Part shown: in pieces, positions 21,815 to 34,500 of the stretch
Position numbering within the stretch: position 1 is the stretch's first letter
How the letters are laid out: each line of letters starts with the position of its first letter
Source: Homarus americanus
Lineage: Eukaryota > Arthropoda > Malacostraca > Decapoda > Nephropidae
Assembly (NCBI RefSeq): GCF_018991925.1
Contig: NW_024737042.1
Span: 16,881,416-16,945,415 of the forward strand
Reading direction: 5' to 3'
DNA: 64,000 bases
Program-made: the position numbers and the translations under genes
The notes under the pieces: model-generated
What the model saw: only the letters and a program-made list of their open reading frames with translations
Database searches by the model: none
What the model was told of the DNA's origin: nothing

Positions 21815-23937
21815 CTGTAGATACAACCAACACTGTCTTCAATTTATGTTTATCATAATTAACACGGCCGTAGTATTACTGTACTCAGCAACCAGGGCCA
21901 AGAAAAATATTTAACAATGCGACTGACTGGCTGGCGGAATGAGGTGCGTTGGTATAATATATGTCGTGTTCTACTTACTCTATTCAGCCGGGGGGGCACT
22001 GGAGTTAATTAAATGAGGTTCACTTGACTCTGTACTTCCCTGTACCATCCATCGGTTGCTGGGGGACCCCTTTTTTAGGTTAATGTATTAGCTAAGAAGG
22101 GAAATGGACAAGAAATATTACGAATTAAATGTTGATCTAGAATGATATCCGAAGCTGGGGAAGCAAAAAATTAGTATGTGAAATACATTGATAACGTAGG
22201 TATATTACAGTGAAAAAGTTAAAAAAAAAAGATCAGTGGCGTCCAGCTATATTAACCTCCCTAACTCCTGCGCATACCCACCCAGCGTGACCCGACCAAT
22301 CATGAACCCCCTTTTATTTGGCTCAGATGCAAGCTTGGAGTGAACAGAGTTTAGTAACATTGTGATATTAAACAGTCTTTACCCTATACTTCAGGGTGGG
22401 TGGACGGGTGCTGATTTCTGAATTTTAGCATTCAGCTGCTACAAATTATTTATTGCTAAGTGCACAAGGGCTATTGTATAGGAACCCAGTCCTTCTCTCC
22501 TGCCCATGGAATAGAACCTGCGACCATTCGCTCTCTAGGAGAACGCTCTAACCAATGACACACACACACACACACACACACGTGGGCTGTACATCAGGGC
22601 ACATTGACCGTGCCCATCACCACTACTGTACACCAGGATACATTGAAAGTAATCAACACCATTATACAATAATGTGTGTATACCGTATAGCGTTCCTCAC
22701 TTTGTCCTGCAAAGAAATGCTTACAACTATTAAATATAGGAGATTGGTACATCTGTATAATTTTATCCCAATGAGTTCAGAAACCTAATGTTTTTAAAGC
22801 AACATAAAGGCTCCCTGGTAAAACAGACTTACCTGGAGTAAGTTGTTATAGCGAGATATCCCTTCAGCATTGGCTGAGGCGGCGGTAGATTGACAGGCGC
22901 CATGGCAATAGTAGAAGGTAAAGCTCTGAGGCTGTACCCACCAGTCGTCCCAACCCATCTCCTCCACACTGACGGTGATGGAAGCTCTGCAGCATCCGCC
23001 ACCCCACAGTGAGGGGCACTCTTGGGTCGAACGTCTTTTGCGTACCTGAAGAACACCAGTAACAGTATAACTCACCTACACTACTCTCCGCCAGGCTGTT
23101 ACTCATGACCTCCAGTTTTTATGTTATTGCTAAAATAATTAAAATAATATTTCTGATAATAATTTTTAGAACTTTTATCTATGAAATTTTTTTTCACATA
23201 CAGTAAACAATAAAATAAACGAACTTTCAGATATCACGTAAATATACAACACCTTTTAACTTTCTACAATGTTGCAAAAATACGACACTTAAGTATGACA
23301 CTGCAGTAGTATTACTAAAACAAATTAGTAGTTTATTCTTGAATTAAAGAGCACTGACCTGGGGCTGCTGTGTTGTAACGACGATAAAGGAACGGTGTTC
23401 TGGGAGGTGAGACATGGAGTAGAGGGATCCCTGACAGGTGGAGCAAGACACCTCTACCATCACCTGGTGCCTCCCACTGGCCACCCACCGACCCATCGCC
23501 CCACTTAAGTCGACCTCCATCCAGTCGCTACTGACTGTAGTATTCTTATGGGCCAGGATCGTTCTTTGAGGCGTCGCGTGGTGGGTCGTAGGCGTCACCT
23601 GCGGATGACAAACCCATAATATTTTTCTTTTCTTTCGAATGTCAGTTCCTAAAATAAAATTCATGATATTGTCGTACAAAAGAAAATTTACAAGGGAAAG
23701 AAATGAAGACACGAACCTCATTTACAGAAGGATAAAAGTAAGTGTATAGCAGAGGTGAGTCGAGACTTACCTCTGTGATGGTCAGGGTTTGTGAGGGACC
23801 GTCGGCCAGGTCCTTCATCTTCCACAACCACAACGTCGCTCCTGCTACGCCCAGCGGCGATGACCCCTCTAAAGTGAAGAGGAAGCAAGCGGCCTTCCGG
23901 TGACTCCCACACGACACGCCTTGTAATGACCTTTGAC
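21644..23937 (-). CDS. Activin/inhibin-like TGF-beta family ligand (3' four exons; 5' end not found)
   Basis: Secreted dimeric growth factor of the TGF-beta superfamily. Four exons join in frame on the minus strand: 23937-23771, 23598-23359, 23045-22833 and 21814-21644, each bounded by AG/GT sites; introns are 172, 313 and 1018 bp and the three visible junctions between exons are phase 0. Together they give 263 codons including the TAG stop. Exons one and two encode propeptide ([21 protein letters not shown]). Exon three starts with VRKRR, a furin site, followed by a mature domain of about 122 residues with nine cysteines: one, CC, two (YYCHGAC), CC (PCCAPTS) and CGC (VESCGCND). GWDDWWVQP is the superfamily signature. 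The nine-Cys pattern and CCRAS/CCAP fit activin/inhibin-beta rather than BMPs. The signal-peptide exon is missing: it should lie upstream, past 23937, where only satellites are seen. Confidence 0.88.
22557..22580. repeat. (AC)n microsatellite in last intron
   Basis: Twelve AC dinucleotides inside the 1018-bp intron. Confidence 0.95.
22833..23045 (-). CDS. Third visible exon: furin site and N-terminal half of mature ligand
   Basis: 71 codons. Acceptor GTTCTTCAG, donor CAG/GTAAGT at 22827-22835. VRKRR opens the exon; the five cysteines of finger 1 and the GWDDWW signature follow; it ends SRYNNLLQ. Confidence 0.9.
23359..23598 (-). CDS. Second visible exon: propeptide
   Basis: 80 codons, acceptor CATCCGCAG, donor CAG/GTCAGT. 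Contains [17 protein letters not shown] and [12 protein letters not shown], the W...V...W and F-I-V-V pattern of TGF-beta family propeptides. Confidence 0.85.
23771..23937 (-). CDS. First visible exon: propeptide
   Basis: 167 bases: two bases of a split codon plus 55 codons. Acceptor CATCTTCAG before 23937, donor GAG/GTAAGT at 23770. CFLFTLEG and [10 protein letters not shown] then LTITEV match the strand order of the propeptide arm domain. The split first codon shows at least one more upstream exon. Confidence 0.8.
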
Positions 23938-24166
23938 CTGAAGATGATGAGTTACATAACGATTAGTCTACTTGATGATGACTTTTGACTTGCTTATGAC
24001 TCGTTGTGACATCTGGCTTAATATGTGCGTTTTGACATTTCATTTAATGATAATTTCTTATTTGGGGATGAGGTTGATTATTGATGGAACTGTGTGCTGA
24101 CGATCACCTTTAATTAATCAAGGAAACGTGAAGAAAAGGTAAAAAAAACACTTGTTTACTGATTTA
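23938..24166. other. Short single-copy stretch between exon and satellite
   Basis: Contains repeated TGATGACTTTTGACTTG-like words but no exon that would join to the split codon at 23937. Confidence 0.5.
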
Positions 24167-25235
24167 CAGAACATTACCTGTATACAGAACATTACCTGTG
24201 TATAGAACATTACCTGTATACAGAACATTACCTGTATACAGAACATTACCTGTGTATAGAACATTACCTGTATACAGAACATTACCTGTGTACAGAACAT
24301 TACCTGTGTACAGAACATTACCTGTGTACAGAACATTACCTGTGTACAGAACATTACCTGTGTACAGAACATTACCTGTATACAGAACATTACCTGTGTA
24401 TAGAACATTACCTGTATACAGAACATTACCTGTATACAGAACATTACCTGTATACAGAACATTACCTGTGTATAGAACATTACCTGTATACAGAACATTA
24501 CCTGTGTATAGAACATTACCTGTGTACAGTATATAACCTGTGTACAGAACATTACCTGTGTACAGAACATTACCTGTATACAGAACATTACTTGTGTACA
24601 GTACATGACCTGTGTACAGTACAATACCTGTGTACAGTACATTACCTGTATACAGAACATTACCTGTGTACAGTACATTACCTGTGTACAGTACATTACC
24701 TGTGTACAGTACATTACCTGTGTACAGTACATTACCTGTATACAGAACATTACCTGTATACAGAACATTACCTGTGTACAGTACATTACCTGTGTACAGT
24801 ACATTACCTGTATACAGAACATTACCTGTGTACAGTACATTACTTGTGTACAGTACATTACCTGTGTACAGTACATTACCTGTGTACAATACATTACTGT
24901 GTACAGTACATTACCTGTGTACAATACATTACTTGTGTACAGTACATTACCTGTGCACAGTACATTACCTGTGTACAATACATTACTTATGTACAGTACA
25001 TTACCTGTGTACAATACTTGTGTACAGTACATACATTACCTGTGTACAGTACATTATCTGTGTACAGTACATTACCTGTGTATAGTACATTACCTGTGTA
25101 CAGTACATTACCTGTGCACAGTATATTACCTGTGTACAATACTTGTGTACAGTACATACATTACCTGTGTACAGTACATTACCTGTGTATAGTACATTAC
25201 CTGTGTACAGTACATTACCCAGTGCCAGTATATTA
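24167..25235. repeat. 18-bp satellite array
   Basis: About 58 units of an 18-bp repeat, ACATTACCTGTGTACAGA, in three main variants (GTATACAGA, GTGTACAGA, GTGTACAGT). The left third prefers the AGAAC form, the right two thirds the AGTAC form, which holds the palindrome TGTACAGTACA. Unit length divisible by three keeps several frames open, giving MYCTQV or YRTLPV repeats that are not genes. It lies directly upstream of the TGF-beta-like exons. Confidence 0.95.
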
Positions 25236-25616
25236 CCGAGATAGGGGAAGTGAATGGTGAGATAAGGAAATAAGCATTAAACAGCTCTTATCGGTGTTCA
25301 CAGAAGAAATTCACGAGGAAACGCCAGAGGTGGAACCGATATTTAGGGGAAATGAAGAAGAAAAACTAAAGGATATGATTACCAGAAATGAGGATGTTCT
25401 TTAGAAGCTAAATAAATTAAAGAAGACAAAAATTCCAAGGCCGATGAAAATTTCCTCGAGTCTTGAAAAGAGTGGGAACAGTGCGGAGGTCATATTGCAA
25501 TATTTTTGCGCTAGTCAGGCCGCACCTCGATTATGCGGTTCAATTCTGGTGCCCTTATTATAGAATGGATATCAATTCACTGGAGTCGGTGCAGCGAAGA
25601 ATGACGAAAATGGGAA
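25236..25616 (+). pseudogene. LINE family B, copy 2 (two RT pieces), inserted in 18-bp satellite
   Basis: Plus strand. The first piece (25236-25460) ends with LNKLKKTKIPRPDENF, a degraded KSPGPDEI entry motif. It jumps at about 25462 to [25 protein letters not shown] (two adjoining blocks, 25470-25555), the C-terminal region. So the palm with its catalytic Asp residues is deleted. It stops at QRRMTKMG near 25610, and the 18-bp satellite resumes for ~45 bases (25617-25662). Confidence 0.8.
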
Positions 25617-25662
25617 ACCATATTACCTGTGTACAGTACAATAACTGTGAACAGTAAATTAC
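25617..25662. repeat. 18-bp satellite, right remnant
   Basis: Two and a half diverged 18-bp units (ATTACCTGTGTACAGTACAA, then CTGTGAACAGTAAATTAC) on the far side of the LINE B fragment. Confidence 0.85.
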
Positions 25663-25689
25663 AAGCTCATATAACTACCGAAGGGATTT

Positions 25690-28168
25690 TACCCTGAGCA
25701 GTTGTGACCCACACCTCGTGGTGATGGTTGTTGACCCGCACCTCGTAGTGAAGGTTGTGACCCACACCTCGTGGTAAGGGCTGTGACCCACACCATGGGT
25801 GAAGGCTGTGTCCCACCCTGTGGTAAAGGTTGTGACCCACACCTCGTTGAAGGTTAGACCACACCTCGTGGTGAAGGTTAGACCACACCTCGTGGTAAAG
25901 CTGACATTATTCCTCGTGAGACCCACACCTCGTGTGAGGTTTGTGACCCACACCGTGGTGAATTGTGACCCACTGTGGTGAAGGTTGTGACCCACACCAT
26001 GTGAAGGTTATGACCCACCTCGTGGTGTTGTTAGACCACACCCGTGGTGAGGGTTGTGACCCACCCGTGGTGAGGGAACAGACCCACCTCGTGGTGAAGT
26101 TAAACCCACCCTGTGTGAGTTAGGACCCACACCTCGTGGTGAAGGTTGAGACCCACCTCGTGGTGAAGGTTGTGACCCACACCTCGTGGGAAGGTTGTGA
26201 CCCACACCCTGTGGTGAAGGTCAGACCCACACCCGTGGAAGGTGGAGACCCACACCTCGGTGAAGGGTTGTGACCCACACCTCGTGGTGAAGGTTGTGAC
26301 CTCCCACCATGTGGTGAAGGTTGTGACCCACACCCTCGTGGTGAGGGTTGTGACCCACACCTCGTGGTGAAGGTTGTGACCCACACCTGTGGTGAAGGTT
26401 GTGACCCACACCTGTGGTGAAGGTTGGACCCACACCTCGTGGTGAAGGTTGTGACCCACACCCTCGTGGTGAAGGTTGTGACCCACACTGGTGAAGGTTG
26501 TGACCCACACCTGGTGAAGTTTGTGACCCACACCTCGTGGTGAAGGTTGGACCCACATCTCGTGATAGGTTGTGACCCACACTGTGGTGAGGTTTGCAAC
26601 CCACACCCTGTGTGAAGGTTGTGACCCACACCATGTAGATAGGACCCACACTGTGAGGGCTATGACCCACCTCGTGGTGAGGGCTGTGACCCACTGTGGT
26701 GAGGGCTGCACCCACCGTGGTGAAGGTTGTGACCACATCGTGGTGATGGTTGCTGACCCACACCCGTAGTGAAGGTTAGACCCACACCTCGTGGTGAAGG
26801 TGACCACACCTGTGGTGTTAGACCCACCTCGTGGTGAAGGTTAGACCCACACCTGGTGAAGGTTGTGACCCACTGTTTTGAAGTGTGACCCACACTCGTG
26901 GTGAGGTTTGTGACCCACACTGTGGTGAAGGTTAGACCCACCTCTTGGTGAAGGTTGTGACCACACCATGTGGTGAAGGTTGTGACCCACACCTCGGTGA
27001 AGGTTGTGACCCACACCTCGTGGTGAGGGATGTGACCCACTCCTCGTGGTGAAGGTTAGACCCACACCCGTGGTGAGGGATGACCCCACTGTGGTGAAGC
27101 AGACCCACGTCGAGAGGTTGTGACCCACTCGTGGTGAAGGTTGTGACCCACACCTCGGTGAAGGTTGTGACCCACACCTGTGGTGAAGGTTATGACCCAT
27201 ACGTCGTGGTGAGGGTTGTGACCCACCTCGTGGCGAGGGTTATGATCCACACCTCGTGGTGAAGGTTGTGACCCACACCTCGTGGCGAGGGTTGTGACCC
27301 ACACCTCGTGGTGAGAGTGTGACCCACACACCTCGTGGTGAAGGTTGTGACCCATACCTCGTGGTGAGGGTTGTGAGCCACACCTCGTGGTGGTTGTGAC
27401 CCACACCTCGTGGTGAAGGTTGTGACCCACCTCGTGGCGAGGGTTGTATTACCTCGTGGTGAGTGTTGTGACCCACACCTCGTGGTGAAGGTTGACCCAT
27501 ACCTCGTGGTGAGGTTGTGACCCATACCTCGTGGTGGTTGTGACCCACACCTCGTGGTGAGGTTGGACCCATACCTCCGTGGTGAGGTTGTGAGACCCAC
27601 CTCGTGGTGAAGGTTGTGACCCATAAGTCGTGGTGAGGGCTGTGACCCACCCTCGTGTGGCAGGTTATGATCTACACCTAGTGGTGAAGGTTGTGACCCA
27701 CACCTCGTGGTGAAGGTTGTGACCCATAGGTCGTGGTGAAGGTTGTAACCCTCCTCGTGGTGAAGGTTGTGACCCACCTCGTGGTGAGGGTTGTGACCCA
27801 CCCTCGTGGTGAAGGTTGTGACCCACCTCGTGGTGAGGTTGTGACCCACTCCTCGTGGTGAAGGTTGTGACCCACACCTCGTGGAAGGTTGTGACCCATA
27901 GGTCGTGGTGAAGGTTGTAACCCCTCCTCGTGGTGAATGTGACCCACCTCGTGGTGAGGGTTGTGACCCACCATCGTGGTGAAGGTTGTGACCCACACCT
28001 CGTGGTGAGGATGTGACCCACTCCTCGTGGTGAAGGTTGTGACCCACACCTCGTGGTGAGGGATGTGACCCACTCCTCGTGGTGAAGGTTGTGACCCACA
28101 CCTCGTGGTGAAGGTTGTGACCCATACGTCGTGGTGAGGGTTGTGACCCACTCCTCGTGGCGAGGGTT
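25690..28168. repeat. 26-bp satellite array
   Basis: About 95 units of GTGACCCACACCTCGTGGTG followed by AAGGTT or AGGGTT. Many units have 1-4-bp deletions, so frames change often. The CCAC...GTGG core is an imperfect palindrome. Right-hand third is the most homogeneous. Confidence 0.95.
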
Positions 28169-28578
28169 ATGAGTAATAATAATAATAATTAACGGTTTAT
28201 TGAAGGCTTGGCAGCCAGAAGGCTGAAAATATACAGTTACATATTTGGGGAATGGGTTTCGAATTACAAATAATATACAAGTAACATAAGTGATACAAAT
28301 AAGATATATAATAACTAGATGGGGAAAAGCTCAAACTACAGTGCATTTCAACATAGTGACAGTGCAAGAAGTAGTATTTACTGGGAGTGAATACACTGGT
28401 TTATTACAAGTTATTGATAATTTTACAATGGTTGGGACTGGGCTGTTCTTATAGCGATCAGTTCGTGCACGTATGGGCTGGATGTGGTTGTGGTGTCGAA
28501 CAGCAATTCTCGGGCTAGGGATCTCAGGTGGTAGTAGGAGCCGGTGTCGAGGATGGTGTGACTTCTTACCAAATTTGC
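28169..28578 (-). mobile_element. Unidentified retroposon-like 3' fragment between two satellites
   Basis: 410 bp of non-satellite DNA. At the low end are an (ATT)n-like tail (TAATAATAATAATAATTAA, 28173-28191) and, just inside, TTTATTGAAGG, i.e. AATAAA on the minus strand. The minus strand has an open tail ending at about 28430 (SYYHLRSLAREL, VHELIAIRTAQSQPL). Tail plus polyadenylation signal suggest the 3' end of a retroposon; the family was not recognised. Confidence 0.45.
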
Positions 28579-31500
28579 CCCCACACAATGGTGATTGTCA
28601 GGCCCAACACTATGGTGACTGTCAGCTCCCACCTTGGTGATTGCCAGGCCCCAAACTAGGGTGACTGTCAGGCCCCACACTGTGGTAAATGTCAGGCCCC
28701 ACGCTATGGTGATTCTCAGGCCCCACACTGTAGTAACTGTCATTCCCCACACAGTAGTAATCCCAGGCATCACACTGTGTACTTTCGGGCCCACACTATG
28801 GTGACTGTCAGGCCCCACACTGTGGTAACTATCAGGCCCCACGCTATGGTGATCCTCAGGCCCCCACACACTGTAGCTGTCATTCCCCACACAGTAGTAA
28901 TCGTCAGGCATCACACTGTGGCAACGTCAGGCTCCACTATATGACTGTAAGCCACACAATGGTGTCACCCACACAATGGTGATTGTCAGCCCCCACACAA
29001 TGGTGATTGTCAGGCCCAACACTATGGTGACTGTCAGCTCACTATGGTGATTGCCAGGCCCCAAACTAGGGTGACTGTCAGGCCCCCACTGTGGTAAATG
29101 TCAGGCCCCACGCTATGGTGATTCTCAGGCCACACTGTAGTAACTGTCATTCCCCACACAGTAGTAACCGTCAGGCATCACACTGTGGTAACTGTCAGGC
29201 TCCACACTATGGTGACTGGCCCCCACACAATGGTGATTGTCACGCCCCACACAATAGTGTCAGGCCCTACACTGTGGTAACTGTCAGGCCCAACACTATG
29301 GTGATGTGACTGTCGCCCCCACACTATGGTGATTGCCAGGCCCCAAACTGGTGACTGTCAGGCCCTGTGGTAAATGTCAGGCCCCACGCGATGGTGATTC
29401 TCAGGCCCCACACTGTAGTGTCATTCCCACACAGTAGTAACCGTCAGGCATCACACGTAGTAACTGTCAGGCTCCACACTATGGTACTGTCAGGCTCACT
29501 GTAGTAACTGTCAGGCCATCGGGGTAACTGTTAGGCTCACAGTATGGTGACTGTAGGCCCTACTCAATGGTGATGTCAGGCCCCACACTGTGGTTACTGT
29601 CAGGCCCACTCAATGGTGAGTGTCAGGCCCCACACTATGGTGACTGTCAGCTCCACAATGTTGATTGTCAGCCCTCAAACTATGGTGACTGTCAGGCCCC
29701 ACACGTGGTAAGTGTCAGGCCCCGATGTAGTAACTGTCAGGCCCCACACTATGGTGAGTGTCAGGCCCACACTGTGGTAACTGTCAGGCCCCACACTATG
29801 GTGGTCAGGCCCCACACTGTGGTAACTGTCAGGCCCCACACTGTGGTAGGCCCCACTGTGGTAACTGTCAGGCTCCACACTATGGTGAGTGTCACCCCAC
29901 ACTGTGGTAACTGTCAGGCCTCTCAATTGTGATTGTCAGGCCCCACACTGTGGTAACTGTCAGGCCCCACCAATGGTGATTGTCAGGCCCACACAATGGT
30001 GATTGTCAGGCCCCACACTGTGGTAACTGTCAGGCCCCACACTGTGGTAATTGTCAGGCCCTACACCGTGGTAACTGTCAGGCCCTACACTGTGGTAACT
30101 GTCAGGCCCCACTCAATTGGTGATTGTGCCCACCTGTGGTAACTATCAGGCCCCACACAATGGTGAGTGTCAGGCCCCACCTGCGGTAACTGTCAGGCAC
30201 ACACAGTGGTGAGGTCAGGCCCCCACTATGGTAACTGTCAGGCCCCACACTGTGGTAATGTCAGGCCCCACACTGTGGTAACTGTCAGGCTCCACACTAT
30301 GGTGGTGTCAGGCCCCACACTGTGGTAACTGTCAGGCCCCTCTCAGTGCAGTGGGCCTGTGGTAACTGTCAGGCCCCACACTATGGTGAGTGTCAGGCCC
30401 CACACTGTGGTAACTGTCAGGCCCCACACAATGGTGAGTGTCAGGCCCCACACTGTGGTAACTGTCAGGCCCCACTCAATGGTGAGTGTCAGGCCCCTGT
30501 GGTAACTGTCAGGCCCCACACTCAATGGTTTGTCAGGCCCTACACTGTGGAACTGTCAGGCCCCACTCAATGGTGGTTGTCAGGCCCCACACTGTGGTAA
30601 CTGTCAGGCCCTACACTGTGGTAACTGTCAGGCCCCACACTGTGGTAACTGTCCAGGCCCGACACAATGGTGATTGTCAGGCCCCACACTGTGGTAACTG
30701 TCAGGCCCCACACTGTGGTAACTATCAGGCCCACACAATGGTGAGTGTCAGGCCCCACACTATGGTGAGTGTCAGGCCCCACACTGTGGTGACTGTCAGG
30801 TACAACTGTGGTAACTGTCAGGCCCCACTCAATGGTGATTGTCAGGCCCCACACTGTGGTAACTATCAGGCCCCACACAATGGTGAGTGTCGGCCCCACA
30901 CTATGGTGAGTGTCAGGCCCCCTGTGGTAACTGTCAGGCCCCTCAATGGTGATTGCCAGGCCCCACACTGTGTGTGTCAGGCCCCACACAATGGTGAGTG
31001 TCAGGCCCCACACTGTGGTAACTGTCAGGCCCACTCAATGGTGATTGTCAGGCCCCATACTATGGTGAGTCAGGCCCCACTGTGGTAACTATCAGGCCCC
31101 ACACAATGGTGAGTGTCAGGCCCCACACTGTGGTAACTGTCAGGCCCCACACATTGAGTGTCAGGCCCACTCTGTGTGTGTCAGGCCCCATACTATGGTG
31201 GTGTCAGGCCACACTGTGGTAACTGTCAGGCCCCACACTGTGTGGTATGTCAGGCTCCACACTATGGTGAGTGTCAGGCCCCACACTGTGGTAACTGTCA
31301 GGCCCCTCTCAATGTGAGTGTCAGGCCCCACACTGTGGTAACTGTCAGGCCATACACTGTAGTACTGTCAGGCCCCACTCAATGGTGATTGTCAGGCCCC
31401 ACACTGTGGTAACTGTCAGGCCCACACAATGGTGAGTGTCAGGCCCCACACTATGGTGAGTGTCAGGCCCACACTGTGGTAACTGTCAGGCCCTCTCAAT

Positions 31501-34500
31501 TGTGATTGTCAGGCCCCACACTGTGGTAACTGTCAGGCCCACACAATGGTGAGTGTCAGGCCCCACACTGTGGTAACTGTCAGGCCCCACTCAATGGTGA
31601 TTGTCAGGTCCCATACTATGGTGATGTCAGGCCCACACTGTGGTAATATCAGGCCCCACACAATGGTGAGTGTCAGGCCCCCACTGTGGCTGTCAGGCCC
31701 ACACTATGGTGAGTGTCAGGCCCCACACTGTGGTAACTGTCAGGCCCATACTATGGTGAGTGTCAGGCCAACTGTCAGGCCCCACACTGTGGTAACTGTC
31801 AGGCCCCACACTATGGTGAGTGTCAGGCTCCCTGTGGTAACTGTCAGGCCCTCTCAATTGTGAGTGTCAGGCCCCCTGTGGTAACTGTCAGGCCGTACAC
31901 TGTGGTAACTGTCAGGCCCCACTCAATGGTGATTGTCAGGCCCCACACTGTGGTAACTATCAGGCCCACACAATGGTGAGTGTCAGGCCCCACACTATGG
32001 TGATGTCCACACTGTGGTAACTGTCAGGCCCCTCTCAATGGTGATTGTCAGGCCCCACACTGTGGTAACTGTGGGCCCACACAATGGTGAGTGTCAGGCC
32101 CCACACTGTGGTAACTGTCAGGCCCCACTCAATGGTGATTGTCAGGTCCCATACTATTGAGTGTCAGGCCCCACACTGTGGTAACTATCAGGCCCCACAC
32201 AATGGTGAGTGTCAGGCCCCACACTGAGTAACTGTCAGGCCCCACACTATGGTGGTGTCAGGCCCCACTCTGTGGTAACTGTCAGGCCCATACTATGGTG
32301 ATGTCAGGCCACACACTGTGGTAACTGTCAGGCCCCACACTGGTATCTGTCAGGCTCCACACTTTGGTGAGTGTCAGGCTCCACACTGTGGTAACTGTCA
32401 GGCCCCACTCAGTGTGAGTGTCAGGCCCCACACTGTGGTAACTGTCAGGCCCCACACAATGGTGAGTGTCAGGCACCACACTGTGGTAACTGTCAGGCAC
32501 ACTGTGGTAACTGTCAGGCCCCACACAATGGTGAGTGTCAGGCCCCACACTGTGGTAACTGTCAGGCCCCACTCAATGGTGATTGTTAGGCCCCACACTG
32601 TGGTAACTGTCAGGCCCCACACAATAGTATTGTCAGGCCGACACTGTGGTAACTGTCAGGCCCCACTCAATGATTGTCGCACACTGTGGTAACTGTCAGG
32701 CCCACCAATGTGGTGATTGTCAGCCCCACACTGTGGTAACTGTCAGGCCCCACACAATAGTGATTGTCAGGCCCACACTGTGGTAACTGTCAGGCCCCAC
32801 ACTGTGGTAACTGTCAGGCCCCACTCAATGGTGATTGTCAGGCCCCACACTATGGTGAGTGTCAGGCCCCACCCTGTGGTAACTGTCAGGCCCCACACTG
32901 TGGTAACTGTCAGGCCCCCTCAATGGTGATTGTCAGGCCCCACACTGTGGTAACTGTCAGGCCCCACACAATGGTGAGTGTCAGGCCCCACACTATGGTG
33001 AGTGTCAGGCCCCACACTGTGGTAACTGTCAGGCCCCACTCAATTGTGATTGCCAGGCCCCACACTGTGGTAACTGTCAGGCCCCACACAATGGTGAGAG
33101 TGTCAGGCCCCACACTGTGGTAACTGTCAGGCCCCACTCAATGGTGATTGTCAGGTCCCACACTATGGTGAGTGTCAGGCCCACACTGTGGTAACTGTCA
33201 GGCCCACACAATGGTGAGTGTCAGGCCACACTGTGGTAACTGTCAGGCCCCACACTATGGTGAGTGTCAGGCACACTCATGGTAACTGTCAGGCCCTTAA
33301 TTGAGTGTCAGGCCACACTGTGGTAACTGTCAGGCCCCACACTGTGGTAACTGTCAGGCCCCACACTATGGTGAGTGTCAGGCTCACACTGTGGTAACTG
33401 TCAGGCCCTCTCAATTGTAGTGTCAGGCCCCACACTGTGGTAACTGTCAGGCCCCACACAATGGTGAGTGTCAGGCACCACACTGTGATAACTGTCAGGC
33501 CCCACTCAATGGTGATTGTCAGGCCACACACTGTGGTAACTGTCAGGCCCCACACAATAGTGATTGTCGGCCCCACACTTGGTAACTGTCAGGCCCCACT
33601 CAATGGTGATTGTCAGGCCCCACACTGTGGTAACTGTCAGGCCCCACTCAATGGTGATTGTCAGGCCCCACACTGTGGTAACTGTCAGGCCCCACACAAT
33701 AGTGATTGTCAGGCCCGACACTGTGGTAACTGTCGCCCCACACTGTGGTAACTGTCAGGCCCCACTCAATGGTGATTGTCAGGCCCCATACTATGGTGAT
33801 GTCAGGCCCCACCCTGTNNNNNNNNNNNNNNNNNNNNNNNNNNNNNNNNNNNNNNNNNNNNNNNNNNNNNNNNNNNNNNNNNNNNNNNNNNNNNNNNNNN
33901 NNNNNNNNNNNNNNNNNGGTAACTGTGGGCCCCACTGTGGTAACTGTCAGGCCCCACTCAATGGTGATTGTCAGGCCCCACACTGTGGTAACTGTCAGGC
34001 CCCACACAATGGTGAGTGTCAGGCCCCACACTATGGTGAGTGTCAGGCACTGTGGTAACTGTCAGGCCCCTCTCAGTGTGATTGCCAGGCCCCACACTGT
34101 GGTAACTGTCAGGCCCCACACAATGGTGAGTGTCAGGCCCCACACTGTGGTAACTGTCAGGCCCCACTCAATGGTGATTGTCAGGCCCCATACTATGTGG
34201 TGTCAGCACTGGTAACTATCAGGCCCCACACAATGGTGAGTGTCAGGCCCCACACTGTGGTAATGTCAGGCCCCACACTATGGTGAGTGTCAGGCCCCAC
34301 TCTGGTAACTGTCAGGCCCCAACATGTGAGTGTCCGGCCACACACTGTGTAACTGTCAGGCCCCACACTGTGGTAACTGTCAGGCTCCACACTATGGTGA
34401 GTGTCAGGCTCCACACTGTGGTAACTGTCAGGCCCCTCAATTGGAGTGTCAGGCCCCACACTGTGGTAACTGTCGGGCCCCACAATGGTGAGTGTGGCCA

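Noticed and set aside
24118..25260. Open frames of 200-300 codons (MYCTQV, YRTLPV repeats)
   Set aside because: An 18-bp period keeps any stop-free frame open; several frames on both strands are open together.
25667..28151. His/Ser/Thr-rich frames (GVGHNLHHEVW type)
   Set aside because: 26-bp satellite translated; frame cycles with indels.
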